A DNA stretch of 64,000 bases from an uncultured Cedecea sp. (GCF_947498825.1 NZ_CANMLV010000001.1:558001-622000); one strand, 5' to 3'. Shown: positions 11,370-20,639, counted from the first letter of the stretch. The notes: generated from the letters alone by a model not told the origin. Translations and numbers: made by a program.

Positions 11370-11675
11370 TCGGTTTTATCACTCACTGATAGCAGGATGC
11401 AACGGTTAATCCGTGGCAAGGGAAGAATGTTAAAGGAAAGCAACCATACAATATTCCAGCAAGCGAAAAAACCGCCCGATTTATGATGGTAAAACAGCAT
11501 CCTCCCCCCCAGAGAACCCTATAACCCTCCGGGATAAAACCGCAATACCGGTAATACGAAAAAGCCGAATTTCTTTACATTTTAACTAACGTTTAACCGG
11601 ACTCGGGAGAGGATAGCGTCGAGGCGGTAAAACACGTATTATCAGGCTCCTTGCGTACCACCTATAGTGAAAGCC

Positions 11676-13439
11676 ATGACCCAAACCTTTATCCCTGGCA
11701 AAGATGCCGCTCTGGAAGATTCTATTGCCCGCTTCCAAAAACAACTGACTGACCTTGGTTTTAACATTGAAGAAGCCTCTTGGCTGAATCCTGTACCCAA
11801 TGTCTGGTCAGTACATATTCGCGACAAAGATTGTCCTTTGTGCTTCACCAACGGTAAAGGTGCCACTAAAAAGGCGGCCCTGGCTTCTGCATTAGGTGAG
11901 TATTTCGAACGTCTATCAACAAACTATTTCTTCGCTGATTTCTGGTTAGGTAATGCCATCGCTAACAGCGATTTCGTGCATTATCCTAATGAAAAATGGT
12001 TCCCTATCCCGGAAGATGAGCAGTTGCCTGCTGGTATTCTCGATGATTACCTGCGTGCATTTTACGATCCTGAACAAGAGTTAACCGCAGGTATGCTGGT
12101 TGACCTGCAATCAGGTAATGAAGACCGGGGTATCTGCGCTCTGCCCTTCACTCGTCAGTCCTCTCAAAATACCGTTTATATTCCAATGAATATTGTCGGT
12201 AACCTGTACGTATCTAACGGTATGTCCGCGGGTAACACAGCGAATGAAGCACGCGTTCAGGGATTATCTGAAGTTTTCGAGCGTCATATTAAAAATCGCA
12301 TCATTGCTGAAAGCATCAGTCTGCCAGAGATCCCCGCTGAAGTACTGGCACGCTATCCAGGCGTGCTGGATGCTATCAACACCCTGGAAGCTGAAGGTTT
12401 CCCTATCCTCTCCTATGATGCTTCTCTGGGTGGAAAATATCCGGTTATCTGTGTCGTGCTGTTTAACCCGGCAAACGGAACCTGCTTTGCGTCATTTGGC
12501 GCTCATCCTGATTTTGGTGTTGCGCTTGAGCGTACTGTCACTGAGTTGCTGCAAGGCCGTGGCCTCAAAGATTTGGATGTCTTTACGCCACCGACGTTTG
12601 ATGACGAAGAAGTTGCCGAGCATACCAACCTGGAAACCCACTTTATCGACTCAAGTGGTTTGATTTCCTGGGATATGTTCAAACAAGATGCGGATTATCC
12701 GTTCGTCGACTGGAGCTTCTCTGGTACCACTGAGCAAGAATTTGCCACGCTGATGGCTATCTTCAATGCTGAAGGCAAAGAAGTGTATATTGCTGATTAT
12801 CAGCACCTTGATGTCTATGCCTGCCGCATCATCGTACCAGGTATGTCTGATATTTATCCTGCTGAAGATTTATTACTGGCCAACAATAATATGGGCAGCC
12901 ATCTTCGTGAGACCCTGCTTTCTTTACCGGGCAGCGAAGCGACGCCGGAAGAGTACTTGGATCTGATAGCACTGCTCGATGAAGAAGGCCATGACGACTT
13001 TACTCGCGTCCGTGAACTGCTGGGCCTCGCCACCGGTAAAGATAATGGTTGGTATACCCTGCGTATTGGCGAGCTTAAAGCCATGCTGGCTCTGGCGGGA
13101 GGGGACTTAGAACAAGCCCTTATCTGGACGGAATGGACTATCGAGTTCAACGCTTCTGTTTTCAGCCCTGAACGCGCGAATTACTACCGTTGTCTGCAAA
13201 CTCTGCTGCTATTGGCTCAGGAAGAAGAGCGGGAGCCGTTACAATATCATTACGCTTTCACCCGGATGTATGGTAGCGATGCAGTAGAAGCCGCCAGTGC
13301 TGCTATCAGTGGCGAAGAGCCATTCTATGGCCTGCAACCCGTCGATAGCGATCTGCTTGCCTTCCCTGCGCATCAGGCACTGTTAAAAGCGTATGAGAAA
13401 TTACAGCGTGCGAAAGCGCGTTACTGGCAGAAAAACTAA
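11676..13439 (+). CDS. ycaO: YcaO protein (RimO-linked S12 methylthiolation factor, YcaO-type ATPase)
   Basis: 587 residues from the ATG at 11676, where MTQTFIPGKDAALEDSI matches E. coli YcaO; a GTG at 11667 lies in frame but adds nothing conserved. The YcaO ATP-binding domain shows SALGEYFERLS and GLSEVFERH, which carry the Mg/ATP glutamates. The C-terminal third is a TPR-like helical part. In E. coli YcaO helps beta-methylthiolation of ribosomal protein S12; no peptide substrate or RiPP partner gene is near. In E. coli it lies next to focA; here 7 kb of accessory genes separate them. Confidence 0.95.
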   Translation: MTQTFIPGKDAALEDSIARFQKQLTDLGFNIEEASWLNPVPNVWSVHIRDKDCPLCFTNGKGATKKAALASALGEYFERLSTNYFFADFWLGNAIANSDFVHYPNEKWFPIPEDEQLPAGILDDYLRAFYDPEQELTAGMLVDLQSGNEDRGICALPFTRQSSQNTVYIPMNIVGNLYVSNGMSAGNTANEARVQGLSEVFERHIKNRIIAESISLPEIPAEVLARYPGVLDAINTLEAEGFPILSYDASLGGKYPVICVVLFNPANGTCFASFGAHPDFGVALERTVTELLQGRGLKDLDVFTPPTFDDEEVAEHTNLETHFIDSSGLISWDMFKQDADYPFVDWSFSGTTEQEFATLMAIFNAEGKEVYIADYQHLDVYACRIIVPGMSDIYPAEDLLLANNNMGSHLRETLLSLPGSEATPEEYLDLIALLDEEGHDDFTRVRELLGLATGKDNGWYTLRIGELKAMLALAGGDLEQALIWTEWTIEFNASVFSPERANYYRCLQTLLLLAQEEEREPLQYHYAFTRMYGSDAVEAASAAISGEEPFYGLQPVDSDLLAFPAHQALLKAYEKLQRAKARYWQKN

Positions 13440-13508
13440 TCACCCGCAGCTTTCAGGCAAGTTTTCCCGACAGTATGTCGGTATATACCAGTCCTGAATA
13501 GTTTAATT

Positions 13509-13542
13509 AATGCCAGAACGTATTGCGTTCTGGCATTTTTTC
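13509..13542 (+). terminator. Intrinsic terminator of ycaO
   Basis: Perfect 12-bp stem AATGCCAGAACG/CGTTCTGGCATT with a 5-nt loop and a T6 run, 70 bp after the ycaO stop and 17 bp before the end of the convergent regulator gene. Confidence 0.92.
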
Positions 13543-13558
13543 TTACGCTGCTCACAGG

Positions 13559-14593
13559 TTATCCGCCTCGTACAGATCCCCGCCACACAACATCGGCCTG
13601 ATAGAGCAACGTGTGGTGTTCTTGTTCCCCTTGAGGAACTGAGCCTGCCTCACCCTGTCCGATATCTGTCAGCCATTTCACCGCATCACGGGCAAAAATA
13701 TCCACTGGCTGCGCGAAAGTGGTCAGATTGTAGGAAGTCCATCCCGCTTGCGGAATGTTGTCATACCCTATCACGCATAAATCTTCTGGTATCTTCAGCG
13801 AAAAACGCTGTCTCGCTTCATCCATAAAACCACAAGCGACCAGATCTGTGACACAAAATACCGCATCCGGTCGCTGATGACGGGTGAGTAAACGCTGGGC
13901 AAGCAGTTGTCCACTCTCGTACGATGTGTTGCCTGTGCGTTCCACCGTTACGGTTAACCCGGCCCGCTCTGCCGCTGTAACAAATGAGGATTCACGCTTC
14001 AGCAGACTCGGTGTGCCGGCCAGAGAATTGGCAAACGCCAGATGCCGACAGCCAGCACGTTGAAATGCCATCACAGCCGTTTCCGCCTCACGTATCGCAT
14101 CCAGATTAATGCTGAGCGAACCAGGCAGAGCTTCATCCCGATTAATTAAAATAATGCTCTGTCCGTGTTTATAGCACTGCTGTGTGATGGCACGGTCCGG
14201 CATCCCGGAAAGAATAATGGAGGCATCTGCACGAAAATTAATCGCCTGTTGCAGAGCGGCAGACACACTGTTGTCAGAACGGTCGGTGTTAATCACCATC
14301 GCGACCTTTCCTGCATCCTGCAAAAACTGCGTTAATCGACTCAACAACATCGCACGATAAGGTGTCGCGATTTCAGACACGATCAGGCAGACAATACCAC
14401 TGCGATTACGTACCAGCCCTCGCGCCAGATGGTTGACGTGATAGCCAAGTTCCTGAGCCGCTTTTATTACCCGAGCCCGGGTTGCATCCGATACGCTGGC
14501 ACCCGGCGTATAGGTACGGGAGACAGCCGATCGTGACACCCCAGCTCGATTGGCCACGTCCTGCGCGCTCACTACCGTTTTATCATTTTGCAT
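13559..14593 (-). CDS. LacI-family transcriptional regulator of the afu-like operon
   Basis: 344 residues. An N-terminal LacI helix-turn-helix (about residues 8-53: VSAQDVANRAGVSRSAVSR) is followed by a hinge and a periplasmic-binding-protein-like effector domain (GIVCLIVSEIATPYRAMLLS; PDAVFCVTDLVACGFMDEAR; VIGYDNIP). It is divergent from the importer operon across a 215-bp gap with two identical-type palindromes, so it most likely represses that operon and itself. The effector is unknown; a sugar phosphate is a reasonable guess from the neighbours. The orthologous E. coli interval lacks this gene. Confidence 0.9.
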   Translation of the reverse strand: MQNDKTVVSAQDVANRAGVSRSAVSRTYTPGASVSDATRARVIKAAQELGYHVNHLARGLVRNRSGIVCLIVSEIATPYRAMLLSRLTQFLQDAGKVAMVINTDRSDNSVSAALQQAINFRADASIILSGMPDRAITQQCYKHGQSIILINRDEALPGSLSINLDAIREAETAVMAFQRAGCRHLAFANSLAGTPSLLKRESSFVTAAERAGLTVTVERTGNTSYESGQLLAQRLLTRHQRPDAVFCVTDLVACGFMDEARQRFSLKIPEDLCVIGYDNIPQAGWTSYNLTTFAQPVDIFARDAVKWLTDIGQGEAGSVPQGEQEHHTLLYQADVVWRGSVRGG

Positions 14594-14640
14594 ACCGCTT
14601 TCCTCTGCGCCTTCATAGCGAATGATGATTTTGCCTCAAC

Positions 14641-14656
14641 TTGCAAAGCTGTGCAA
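14641..14656. promoter_or_regulatory. LacI-type operator, distal copy
   Basis: Palindrome TTGCA-N6-TGCAA (TTGCAAAGCTGTGCAA) in the gap between the regulator and afuA-like gene, near the start of the regulator. Same half-sites as the copy at 14750, centres 109 bp apart. This allows autoregulation or a repression loop; regulator binding is inferred. Confidence 0.72.
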
Positions 14657-14719
14657 TTTTATTAGCACCTCAATTGTTGCATTTTTGTGACGCGCTCTAC
14701 CAATTGCTTAACAATGCAT

Positions 14720-14749
14720 TTGACAGCCAATTTATTATTCATTACTAAT
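14720..14749 (+). promoter_or_regulatory. Predicted promoter of the afu-like operon
   Basis: TTGACA at 14720-14725, an 18-bp spacer and ACTAAT at 14744-14749, about 60 bp before the ATG at 14809. The proximal operator starts one base downstream of the -10, where a bound repressor would block initiation. Confidence 0.6.
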
Positions 14750-14765
14750 TTGCACACACGTGCAA
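14750..14765. promoter_or_regulatory. LacI-type operator, proximal copy
   Basis: TTGCACACACGTGCAA; arms extend to a 7-bp perfect inverted repeat (TTTGCAC/GTGCAAA). It lies over the expected transcription start of the operon and repeats the TTGCA-N6-TGCAA pattern of 14641. Confidence 0.78.
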
Positions 14766-14808
14766 AAAGATATCAAAAAACACTACCCTACAGCTCAAGG
14801 AGAACATC

Positions 14809-15837
14809 ATGCGAGTTACATCAATAGCTATCGCGTTATCCCTCTGTTGCACCGCATTGCCTTTTACTGTCAGCGCGGCAGGTAATTTAAATGTCGTCTG
14901 CTCGGCAGATGTCGTGGTCTGTGAGCAGATGACGCGCATTTTCAGTGAAACAAATCCGGAGATCAATGTAAGCATGGTACGCCTGTCCGCAGGAGAGGCT
15001 TACGCTCGTCTGCGTAGCGAATCCCGCAATCCACGGACTGATATTTGGTGGGCAGGGACCGGCGATCCGCATATGCAGGCCGCCGAAGAGGGGTTAACAC
15101 AAGTGTATAAATCCCCCCTGTTAGCTCAGCAGCATGACTGGGCGCAGAAACAAGCAGAAAATTCAAACTATCGTACTGTAGGAATTTACGCCGGAGCCCT
15201 CGGCTGGGGCTATAACACCAAGCTGGTGGCCGATAAAAAAATGAAAGAACCACTGTGCTGGGCTGACCTACTCGATCCGAGTTTTAAAGGTGAGATTCAG
15301 ATTGCCAACCCGAACTCATCAGGTACCGCCTACAACACACTCGCTACGCTGGCACAAATCATGGGTGAAGATGAGGCTTTCGATTACCTCAAAAAGCTCA
15401 ATGCCAATATTTCGCAATACACAAAATCGGGATCAGCACCGGTGAAATCAGCCGCTCGGGGAGAAACCACGGTTGGTATCGTATTTATGCATGATGCGGT
15501 AGCGATGGAAGTGGATGGCTTCCCGATTAAGACTGTGGCACCGTGTGAAGGCACCGGATATGAAATTGGTTCTATGTCTATCGTCAAGGGTGCCCGTAAC
15601 CTTTCAAATGCAAAAGTCTGGTATGACTGGGCGCTAAGTGCAGAAGCACAGTCACATATGAAGGATGCAAAATCCTATCAGCTCCCTTCCAATCGTGAAG
15701 CAGCGATTTCTGAATATGCCCCTCGTTTCGAAAACATAAAACTTATCGACTACGACTTCAAAACCTACGGTGATTCTGCCAAACGTAAAGCCCTGCTAGG
15801 ACGCTGGGATAAAGAGATAGGCGTAAACGCACAGTAA
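14809..15837 (+). CDS. afuA: AfuA-like periplasmic sugar-phosphate binding protein
   Basis: 342 residues with a Sec signal peptide (hydrophobic 5-20, likely cut after VSA near residue 23). The mature part begins AGNLNVVCSADVVVC and shows the pattern of the FbpA-like cluster that contains AfuA: GTGDPHMQAAEEGL, VGIYAGALGWGYN, ANPNSSGTAYN, VAPCEGTGYEIGSM. Proteins of this type were first annotated as ferric-iron binders; AfuA was later shown to bind hexose and heptose phosphates (glucose-6-P, fructose-6-P, sedoheptulose-7-P). The tyrosine set of iron binders is not evident. An AAGGAG box precedes the ATG. First gene of a four-gene operon. Confidence 0.82.
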   Translation: MRVTSIAIALSLCCTALPFTVSAAGNLNVVCSADVVVCEQMTRIFSETNPEINVSMVRLSAGEAYARLRSESRNPRTDIWWAGTGDPHMQAAEEGLTQVYKSPLLAQQHDWAQKQAENSNYRTVGIYAGALGWGYNTKLVADKKMKEPLCWADLLDPSFKGEIQIANPNSSGTAYNTLATLAQIMGEDEAFDYLKKLNANISQYTKSGSAPVKSAARGETTVGIVFMHDAVAMEVDGFPIKTVAPCEGTGYEIGSMSIVKGARNLSNAKVWYDWALSAEAQSHMKDAKSYQLPSNREAAISEYAPRFENIKLIDYDFKTYGDSAKRKALLGRWDKEIGVNAQ

Positions 15838-15916
15838 TCCATACCCATTCAGGACTGAAATGCGGTGGTCACGGCCTGATGTCCGCTTCAGACAGGTTTT
15901 CAGCTCGAGGTAACTC

Positions 15917-18142
15917 ATGAATGCAAAAAATCGTCGTCTGCTCTGGGCGTTAGCCTGTGGAGTAGTGGCACTCCTGCTATTGCCGTGGTACAGCCTTGAA
16001 AGCGGATTTTTCGATAGTCTCTGGCTTACCCATTTATGGAGTGACAGTGCCAGTGCATCTGCTCTCTGGCAATTAGAGGCTCATCCGTGGCTGGGTATTG
16101 TACTGCTGCTGTTCGCGCTCTGTGGATCTTGTGGCTTTTTACCTTCGGGAATGCGCAGTCGTTTATTACTTTTGTTCAGCGCACTCGGCGTACTCTTTTT
16201 GATCATTGAAGGTCATGCTATTGGCTACAGTGGCTGGAACTGGCTGTGGCTGGAAAATAACTTTGCCCCCCTGGAACAAGGCCAGCCTGCAATGGGAGCG
16301 GGTGCTCTGTTGATGCTGACAACCTTTCTGCTGTTCTTTTCCTTTGCTCTGGCCGAACGCGGTATTCTGAAAGGTGATGCATTTCTGGTTGCCTCACTCG
16401 TGATGTTAACCGCGCTGGTCAGTCTATTTGTGCTTTATCCCGTTCTGAATATGTTTGTGATGTCAGTTCAGGACGTGGATGGTCACTTTATGCCAGATGG
16501 ATTAATCAGCAATATGCAGGACCCCTCTGTCTGGAGTCTGTCCTGCCTTGCGGGAGGAACCTGTGGAACAGCCTGGCGTACATTATGGCTGGCACTAATG
16601 ACCGCAACGGCCTCCACCCTGCTCGGGCTGGCATTTGCGTTAGCGGCCACACGTACACCGTTGCCGTTTAAGAAAGCCCTGCGTATGCTCAGCATTCTGC
16701 CGATTATTACCCCTCCTTTTGTGATAGGCCTTGCGCTTATTTTATTGTTTGGTCGTTCTGGCGTTATCACAGAGTTTATGGCCACGCTGTTTGATATCGA
16801 GCCCAGCCGCTGGCTGTATGGTCTAACCGGTATCTGGCTCGCCCAGGTACTTTCATTTACCCCAATAGCCTTTATGGTATTGATTGGCGTCGTCGAAGGT
16901 GTCAGCCCCTCACTAGAGGAAGCCTCACAAACCCTGCGGGCCAATCGCTGGCGTACCTTCCGTCGCGTTTCACTGCCATTAATGGCACCCGGACTCGCCA
17001 ATGCTTTCCTTATCAGCTTTATTGAAAGTATGGCCGATTTCGGTAATCCAATGGTACTGGGTGGGAGCCACGGGGTGTTATCGACAGAGATCTTCTTCTC
17101 GGTCGTAGGGGCACAAAACGATCCTAGTCGTGCGGCGGTACTGGCGATGATCCTACTGTGCTTTACGTTAGGTGCTTTTCTCCTGCAACGCCTCTGGCTG
17201 GGAGGAAAAAACTTCGCTACCGTCACTGGCAAAGGCGATGGCGGTAGACACGGACAACTTCCACGTCCGCTGCGTTTTGGTGTCTACGGTATGGTCATTC
17301 CCTGGGGCCTGTTTACGCTGGTTATCTACGGCATGATTATTATTGGCGGCTTCGTACAATCCTGGGGTCTCAATAACACACTCACCGTCGATCACTATAT
17401 TCGGGCCTTCGGTATCAGCTTCAGCGAGGGGCATTTGATATGGAGTGGTGTTGCCTGGAACTCATTCTGGACCACGCTTGAGATAGCGCTTCTTGCTGCA
17501 CCGCTAACAGCACTGGTTGGTATGCTGACCGCCTGGCTGATTGTACGGCAGAAATTTGTTGGCCGTCAGACCTTTGAATTTATGTTAATGCTCAGCTTCG
17601 CCATTCCTGGTACCGTTATTGGTGTCAGTTATGTGATGGCATTTAATCTCCCCCCGCTGGAGATAACGGGTACTGCGGCGATTCTGATCGCTTGTTTTGT
17701 GTTCCGTAATATGCCGGTTGGCGTGCGCGGTGGTATTGCTGCCATGAGTCAGCTGGATAAAAGTCTCGACGAAGCTTCCTTAACACTCGGCGCCAGCAGT
17801 TTCCGCACCCTGCGCAAAGTCGTTCTTCCGTTGCTCAAACCCGCTATCAGTGCTGCTCTGGTGTATGCCTTTGTCCGTGCAATTACCTCAATCAGCGCCG
17901 TTATTTTTCTCGTCAGCGCGCAATACAACATGGCTACATCCTACATTGTCGGACTGGTTGAGAATGGGGAATACGGTGTCGCCATTGCTTATTCTACGGT
18001 GCTTATTGTCGTGATGCTGGCCATTATTGGCGTATTCCATTGTCTGGTAGGAGAACGTCGTTTACGTCGTGCGACACGTCCGGTAGACACAGCTAAAACG
18101 CGCTCTGCTTCTAATTCATTAACTCAGGAGAATGCCGTATGA
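15917..18142 (+). CDS. afuB: AfuB-like ABC permease (fused double permease)
   Basis: 741 residues with more than a dozen predicted membrane helices. Two ABC permease domains are fused, each with an EAA loop that contacts the ATPase: one near residues 334-360 (EEASQTLRANRWRTFRRV) and one near 615-640 (DEASLTLGASSFRTLRKV). The N-terminus has additional helices. Such fusions are typical of the FbpB/AfuB group. It lies 79 bp after the binding protein, and its stop overlaps the start of the ATPase gene in an ATGA. Confidence 0.85.
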   Translation: MNAKNRRLLWALACGVVALLLLPWYSLESGFFDSLWLTHLWSDSASASALWQLEAHPWLGIVLLLFALCGSCGFLPSGMRSRLLLLFSALGVLFLIIEGHAIGYSGWNWLWLENNFAPLEQGQPAMGAGALLMLTTFLLFFSFALAERGILKGDAFLVASLVMLTALVSLFVLYPVLNMFVMSVQDVDGHFMPDGLISNMQDPSVWSLSCLAGGTCGTAWRTLWLALMTATASTLLGLAFALAATRTPLPFKKALRMLSILPIITPPFVIGLALILLFGRSGVITEFMATLFDIEPSRWLYGLTGIWLAQVLSFTPIAFMVLIGVVEGVSPSLEEASQTLRANRWRTFRRVSLPLMAPGLANAFLISFIESMADFGNPMVLGGSHGVLSTEIFFSVVGAQNDPSRAAVLAMILLCFTLGAFLLQRLWLGGKNFATVTGKGDGGRHGQLPRPLRFGVYGMVIPWGLFTLVIYGMIIIGGFVQSWGLNNTLTVDHYIRAFGISFSEGHLIWSGVAWNSFWTTLEIALLAAPLTALVGMLTAWLIVRQKFVGRQTFEFMLMLSFAIPGTVIGVSYVMAFNLPPLEITGTAAILIACFVFRNMPVGVRGGIAAMSQLDKSLDEASLTLGASSFRTLRKVVLPLLKPAISAALVYAFVRAITSISAVIFLVSAQYNMATSYIVGLVENGEYGVAIAYSTVLIVVMLAIIGVFHCLVGERRLRRATRPVDTAKTRSASNSLTQENAV

Positions 18143-19200
18143 CAACCGTTCATGCAGGTTCCGTTGAATTTGCCCAGGTTTCTAAACGTTTTGCGGGTTT
18201 TGAAGCTATTCCCGACCTGTCGCTTAAGGTAGAGCCGGGTACATTAGTGACACTGCTAGGCCCATCCGGTTGCGGTAAAACAACGACACTTCGGCTACTG
18301 GCTGGGTTGGAGCACCCTACGTCCGGACGTATCCTGATTGGTGGAAAAGATGTGACATATCAACCTGCCAATGAACGCGATGTGGCAATGGTGTTTCAGT
18401 CCTATGCCCTGTTTCCACATATGAGTGCACTTGATAACGTTATGTATGGCTTACAGGCTTCAGGTATCAATAAGCAGGAGATACAAGATCGCGCCCGAGA
18501 AGGTCTGAAACTGGTCGGTCTTGAAAACCAGGGCCAGCGCTTACCCTCAGAATTGTCAGGCGGACAGCAACAGCGTATTGCGGTGGCACGAGCCCTGGTA
18601 CTGGAACCACAGGTACTCTTACTGGATGAGCCGCTCTCTAACCTTGACGAACGCTTACGCCGTCAAGTACGTACAGATATTCGGGATCTGCAACAAAGAC
18701 TTGGCTTCACCGCCGTTTATGTCACTCACGATCAGGAAGAGGCGCTCGCGGTATCAGATAAAATTATTGTGATGAAAGACGGCAATATTGCTCAGCAGGG
18801 GGCGCCTGAAAGTTTGTATCACTCCCCTAATTCGGTCTTTATCGCTGATTTTATGGGCGAGGCCAATATCCTGCCCTGCGAAGTGGAACAAGTCGAGGGT
18901 ACAGAGGCTCTGGTCCGACTTGGCAGTCAGTGCTACCGGGTGCGTGGCAACGGTCTGCAGACAGGTACAGCGCAGATTTCGGTACGCCCCCAGTTCATTA
19001 CCTTGCGTGATGGGGATAATGGTGCACTGCCGGGTGAAGTGACACACAGTACTTGGCTCGGTAGCCATATCGAATATGAAGTGCTCACAGAGCTTGGCTC
19101 ACTATTTATTATTGATACACAAATGGAACAACGACTCCCTTTAACATCTCGTGTTTCTGTTGATTTTAAACCTCAGGGTCTGGCCCTGATTACTGGTTAA
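18139..19200 (+). CDS. afuC: AfuC-like ABC importer ATPase
   Basis: 353 residues. Walker A GPSGCGKT at 41-48, Q-loop MVFQSYALFPH, signature LSGGQQQR, Walker B VLLLDEPLSNLD and H-loop YVTHDQEEA are complete. A C-terminal TOBE-type part (about 235-353, ISVRPQFITL) follows, as in the Pot/Fbp/Mal group of importer ATPases. It drives the permease encoded just upstream (4-bp overlap). Close relatives move ferric iron, polyamines or sugar phosphates, so the substrate call rests on the binding protein. Confidence 0.87.
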   Translation: MTTVHAGSVEFAQVSKRFAGFEAIPDLSLKVEPGTLVTLLGPSGCGKTTTLRLLAGLEHPTSGRILIGGKDVTYQPANERDVAMVFQSYALFPHMSALDNVMYGLQASGINKQEIQDRAREGLKLVGLENQGQRLPSELSGGQQQRIAVARALVLEPQVLLLDEPLSNLDERLRRQVRTDIRDLQQRLGFTAVYVTHDQEEALAVSDKIIVMKDGNIAQQGAPESLYHSPNSVFIADFMGEANILPCEVEQVEGTEALVRLGSQCYRVRGNGLQTGTAQISVRPQFITLRDGDNGALPGEVTHSTWLGSHIEYEVLTELGSLFIIDTQMEQRLPLTSRVSVDFKPQGLALITG

Positions 19201-19214
19201 TGTAAGGGTAGACA

Positions 19215-20015
19215 ATGAGTGATACTAAACTCCATGCACTAAAAGCACGTCTGCATTTAGCAGAAAAAGTGGCACGCGCAGGCGGTGCAAAAGCACTGGA
19301 ATACTTTCACCAGCGAGACGCTCTGGTGGTGGAAACTAAATACGATTTGCAGGATGTCGTTTCACACGCCGACAGGGATGTGGAACAAATGATAGATAAG
19401 CAAATCCGGGAGCAATTTCCTGAGGATGGCTTTCTTGGCGAAGAATACGGCTTACAGGAAGGAAACTCTGGGTATACTTGGGTTGTCGATCCGATTGATG
19501 GTACCAGTCCGTTTCTGAACGGCATGCCTAACTGGTGTGTGTCGATCGCGGTTCTGCACGAAGGGATACCGGTTATTGGCGTGATTTATGCTCCTTATTA
19601 TGAGGAGTGTTATGTCGCAGCACTCGGCCAAGGGGCCACACTTAATGGTTGTCGTTTACAGGTTGATCCCTCCCGAACGCTGCAAAACCATGTCACCGGA
19701 TTTGGTGCCAACAGCCACGTCAGCCCGACAGAAGTCGGGAATATTCTCGCAGCCTTACTTGAGGCGGGCGGGAATTTTATTCGTATTGGTTCTGGTGCCT
19801 TGATGCTGGCATGGGTTGCCGCTGGCCGAGTCGTGGGATATTACGAACCTTATATGCACGCCTGGGATTGTCTGGCAGGTTATTGTTTGGTGAAAGAAGC
19901 CGGTGGCTGGTACCACCCGTTTAATACCGAGGGTGATCGTCTGCTTAAAGGTGCTCAAGTGTTGGCGGTAGCACCAGGCGCTCAGACCGATTTAAAACGT
20001 ATTGCCGGGATATAA
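19215..20015 (+). CDS. Inositol-monophosphatase family phosphatase, operon partner of the sugar-phosphate importer
   Basis: 266 residues of the Mg-dependent IMPase/FBPase-like superfamily. All metal motifs are present: GEEYG (about residue 75), the WVVDPIDGT box (about 90-98) and HAWDCLAG (about 215). Family members remove phosphate from inositol-1-P, histidinol-P, 3'-phosphoadenylate or sugar phosphates. It starts 14 bp after the ATPase gene with GTAAGGGTAG before the ATG, so it belongs to the operon. It may dephosphorylate what the importer brings in; this is inference. No signal peptide is seen, so it should be cytoplasmic. Confidence 0.87.
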   Translation: MSDTKLHALKARLHLAEKVARAGGAKALEYFHQRDALVVETKYDLQDVVSHADRDVEQMIDKQIREQFPEDGFLGEEYGLQEGNSGYTWVVDPIDGTSPFLNGMPNWCVSIAVLHEGIPVIGVIYAPYYEECYVAALGQGATLNGCRLQVDPSRTLQNHVTGFGANSHVSPTEVGNILAALLEAGGNFIRIGSGALMLAWVAAGRVVGYYEPYMHAWDCLAGYCLVKEAGGWYHPFNTEGDRLLKGAQVLAVAPGAQTDLKRIAGI

Positions 20016-20041
20016 TCTCGTTTACAGAGAACCTTATCACA

Positions 20042-20080
20042 GGATAATCCTTTCTGGTCGGGGGATTATCCGCCCTCTTC
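20042..20080 (+). terminator. Likely terminator of the afu-like operon
   Basis: Perfect 9-bp stem GGATAATCC/GGATTATCC with a 12-nt loop, 26 bp after the phosphatase stop, followed by a pyrimidine run (GCCCTCTTCT) rather than a pure T tract. Confidence 0.6.
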
Positions 20081-20170
20081 TACTCACTACCAACCACGTT
20101 ATTGTCCATAAAAATACGCTCCACATTATTCTTTATTATCTGACTCATATCCTGCAACTTTCTTCCCTTG

Positions 20171-20297
20171 TATACCCAAAATAATTCGAATTGCTTGTAG
20201 GCGTGAAGTGAAGTATCTCGATGAACACAGATAAACGATGTGATTCGGCGCACCTTATGGACGCAACACCCAAACAACTTGAAGTATGACGGGTATA
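20171..20297. repeat. ERIC-like element, copy 2 (127 bp)
   Basis: TATACCC at the left end, GGGTATA at the right, same orientation and arms as copy 1. It stands between the accessory afu-like operon and focA. The rest of 20298-20639 is AT-rich and holds the focA control region. Confidence 0.87.
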
Positions 20298-20564
20298 GTC
20301 TACTCTCTTTATTGATTTGTATTATTATGAAGATAATTGCTTTTATTCTGTCTATTTTTAGTGAATTTAAAGTGAAATATTATTTATAAATACCATTACA
20401 GATGTTGCAATAATATTGCATCGCCATGTTCAGTTTGCGTTAAGTGCCATTAATTTCAATTTTAATTGCAAACATTAAAAAAAATTTTAACCATATTTAT
20501 CAATTAGTTATTTGATAAAAATTCAATAACCACAGCGGAAAAAGGCTTATTGGCGGGGCGTGAT

Positions 20565-20606
20565 ATGATCTATATCAAACTTTACACTATAATGCTTTGT
20601 TAATAT
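20565..20606 (+). promoter_or_regulatory. FNR site and class II promoter of focA-pflB
   Basis: ATGATCTATATCAA at 20565-20578 matches the FNR consensus TTGATNNNNATCAA at every defined base but the first. A -10-like TAATAT at 20601-20606 lies where an FNR site centred at -41.5 would place it. A second, weaker FNR-like match (TTGATAAAAATTCA) is at 20512. A TATAAT at 20588-20593 could serve another promoter. In E. coli this operon is activated by FNR and ArcA without oxygen. Confidence 0.7.
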
Positions 20607-20639
20607 GACTTCGCCGAATAAAAATAAGAGAGAGTTAGT

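Noticed and set aside
11667-11675. GTG start for ycaO
   Set aside because: Three extra codons only, no ribosome site advantage; the ATG at 11676 matches the E. coli start.
14809-19200. Ferric iron importer (FbpABC/AfuABC as first annotated)
   Set aside because: The binding protein looks like the sugar-phosphate AfuA branch and the partner genes (phosphatase, LacI-type regulator) suit a carbon source; no Fur-box-like sequence was noticed upstream. Not fully excluded.
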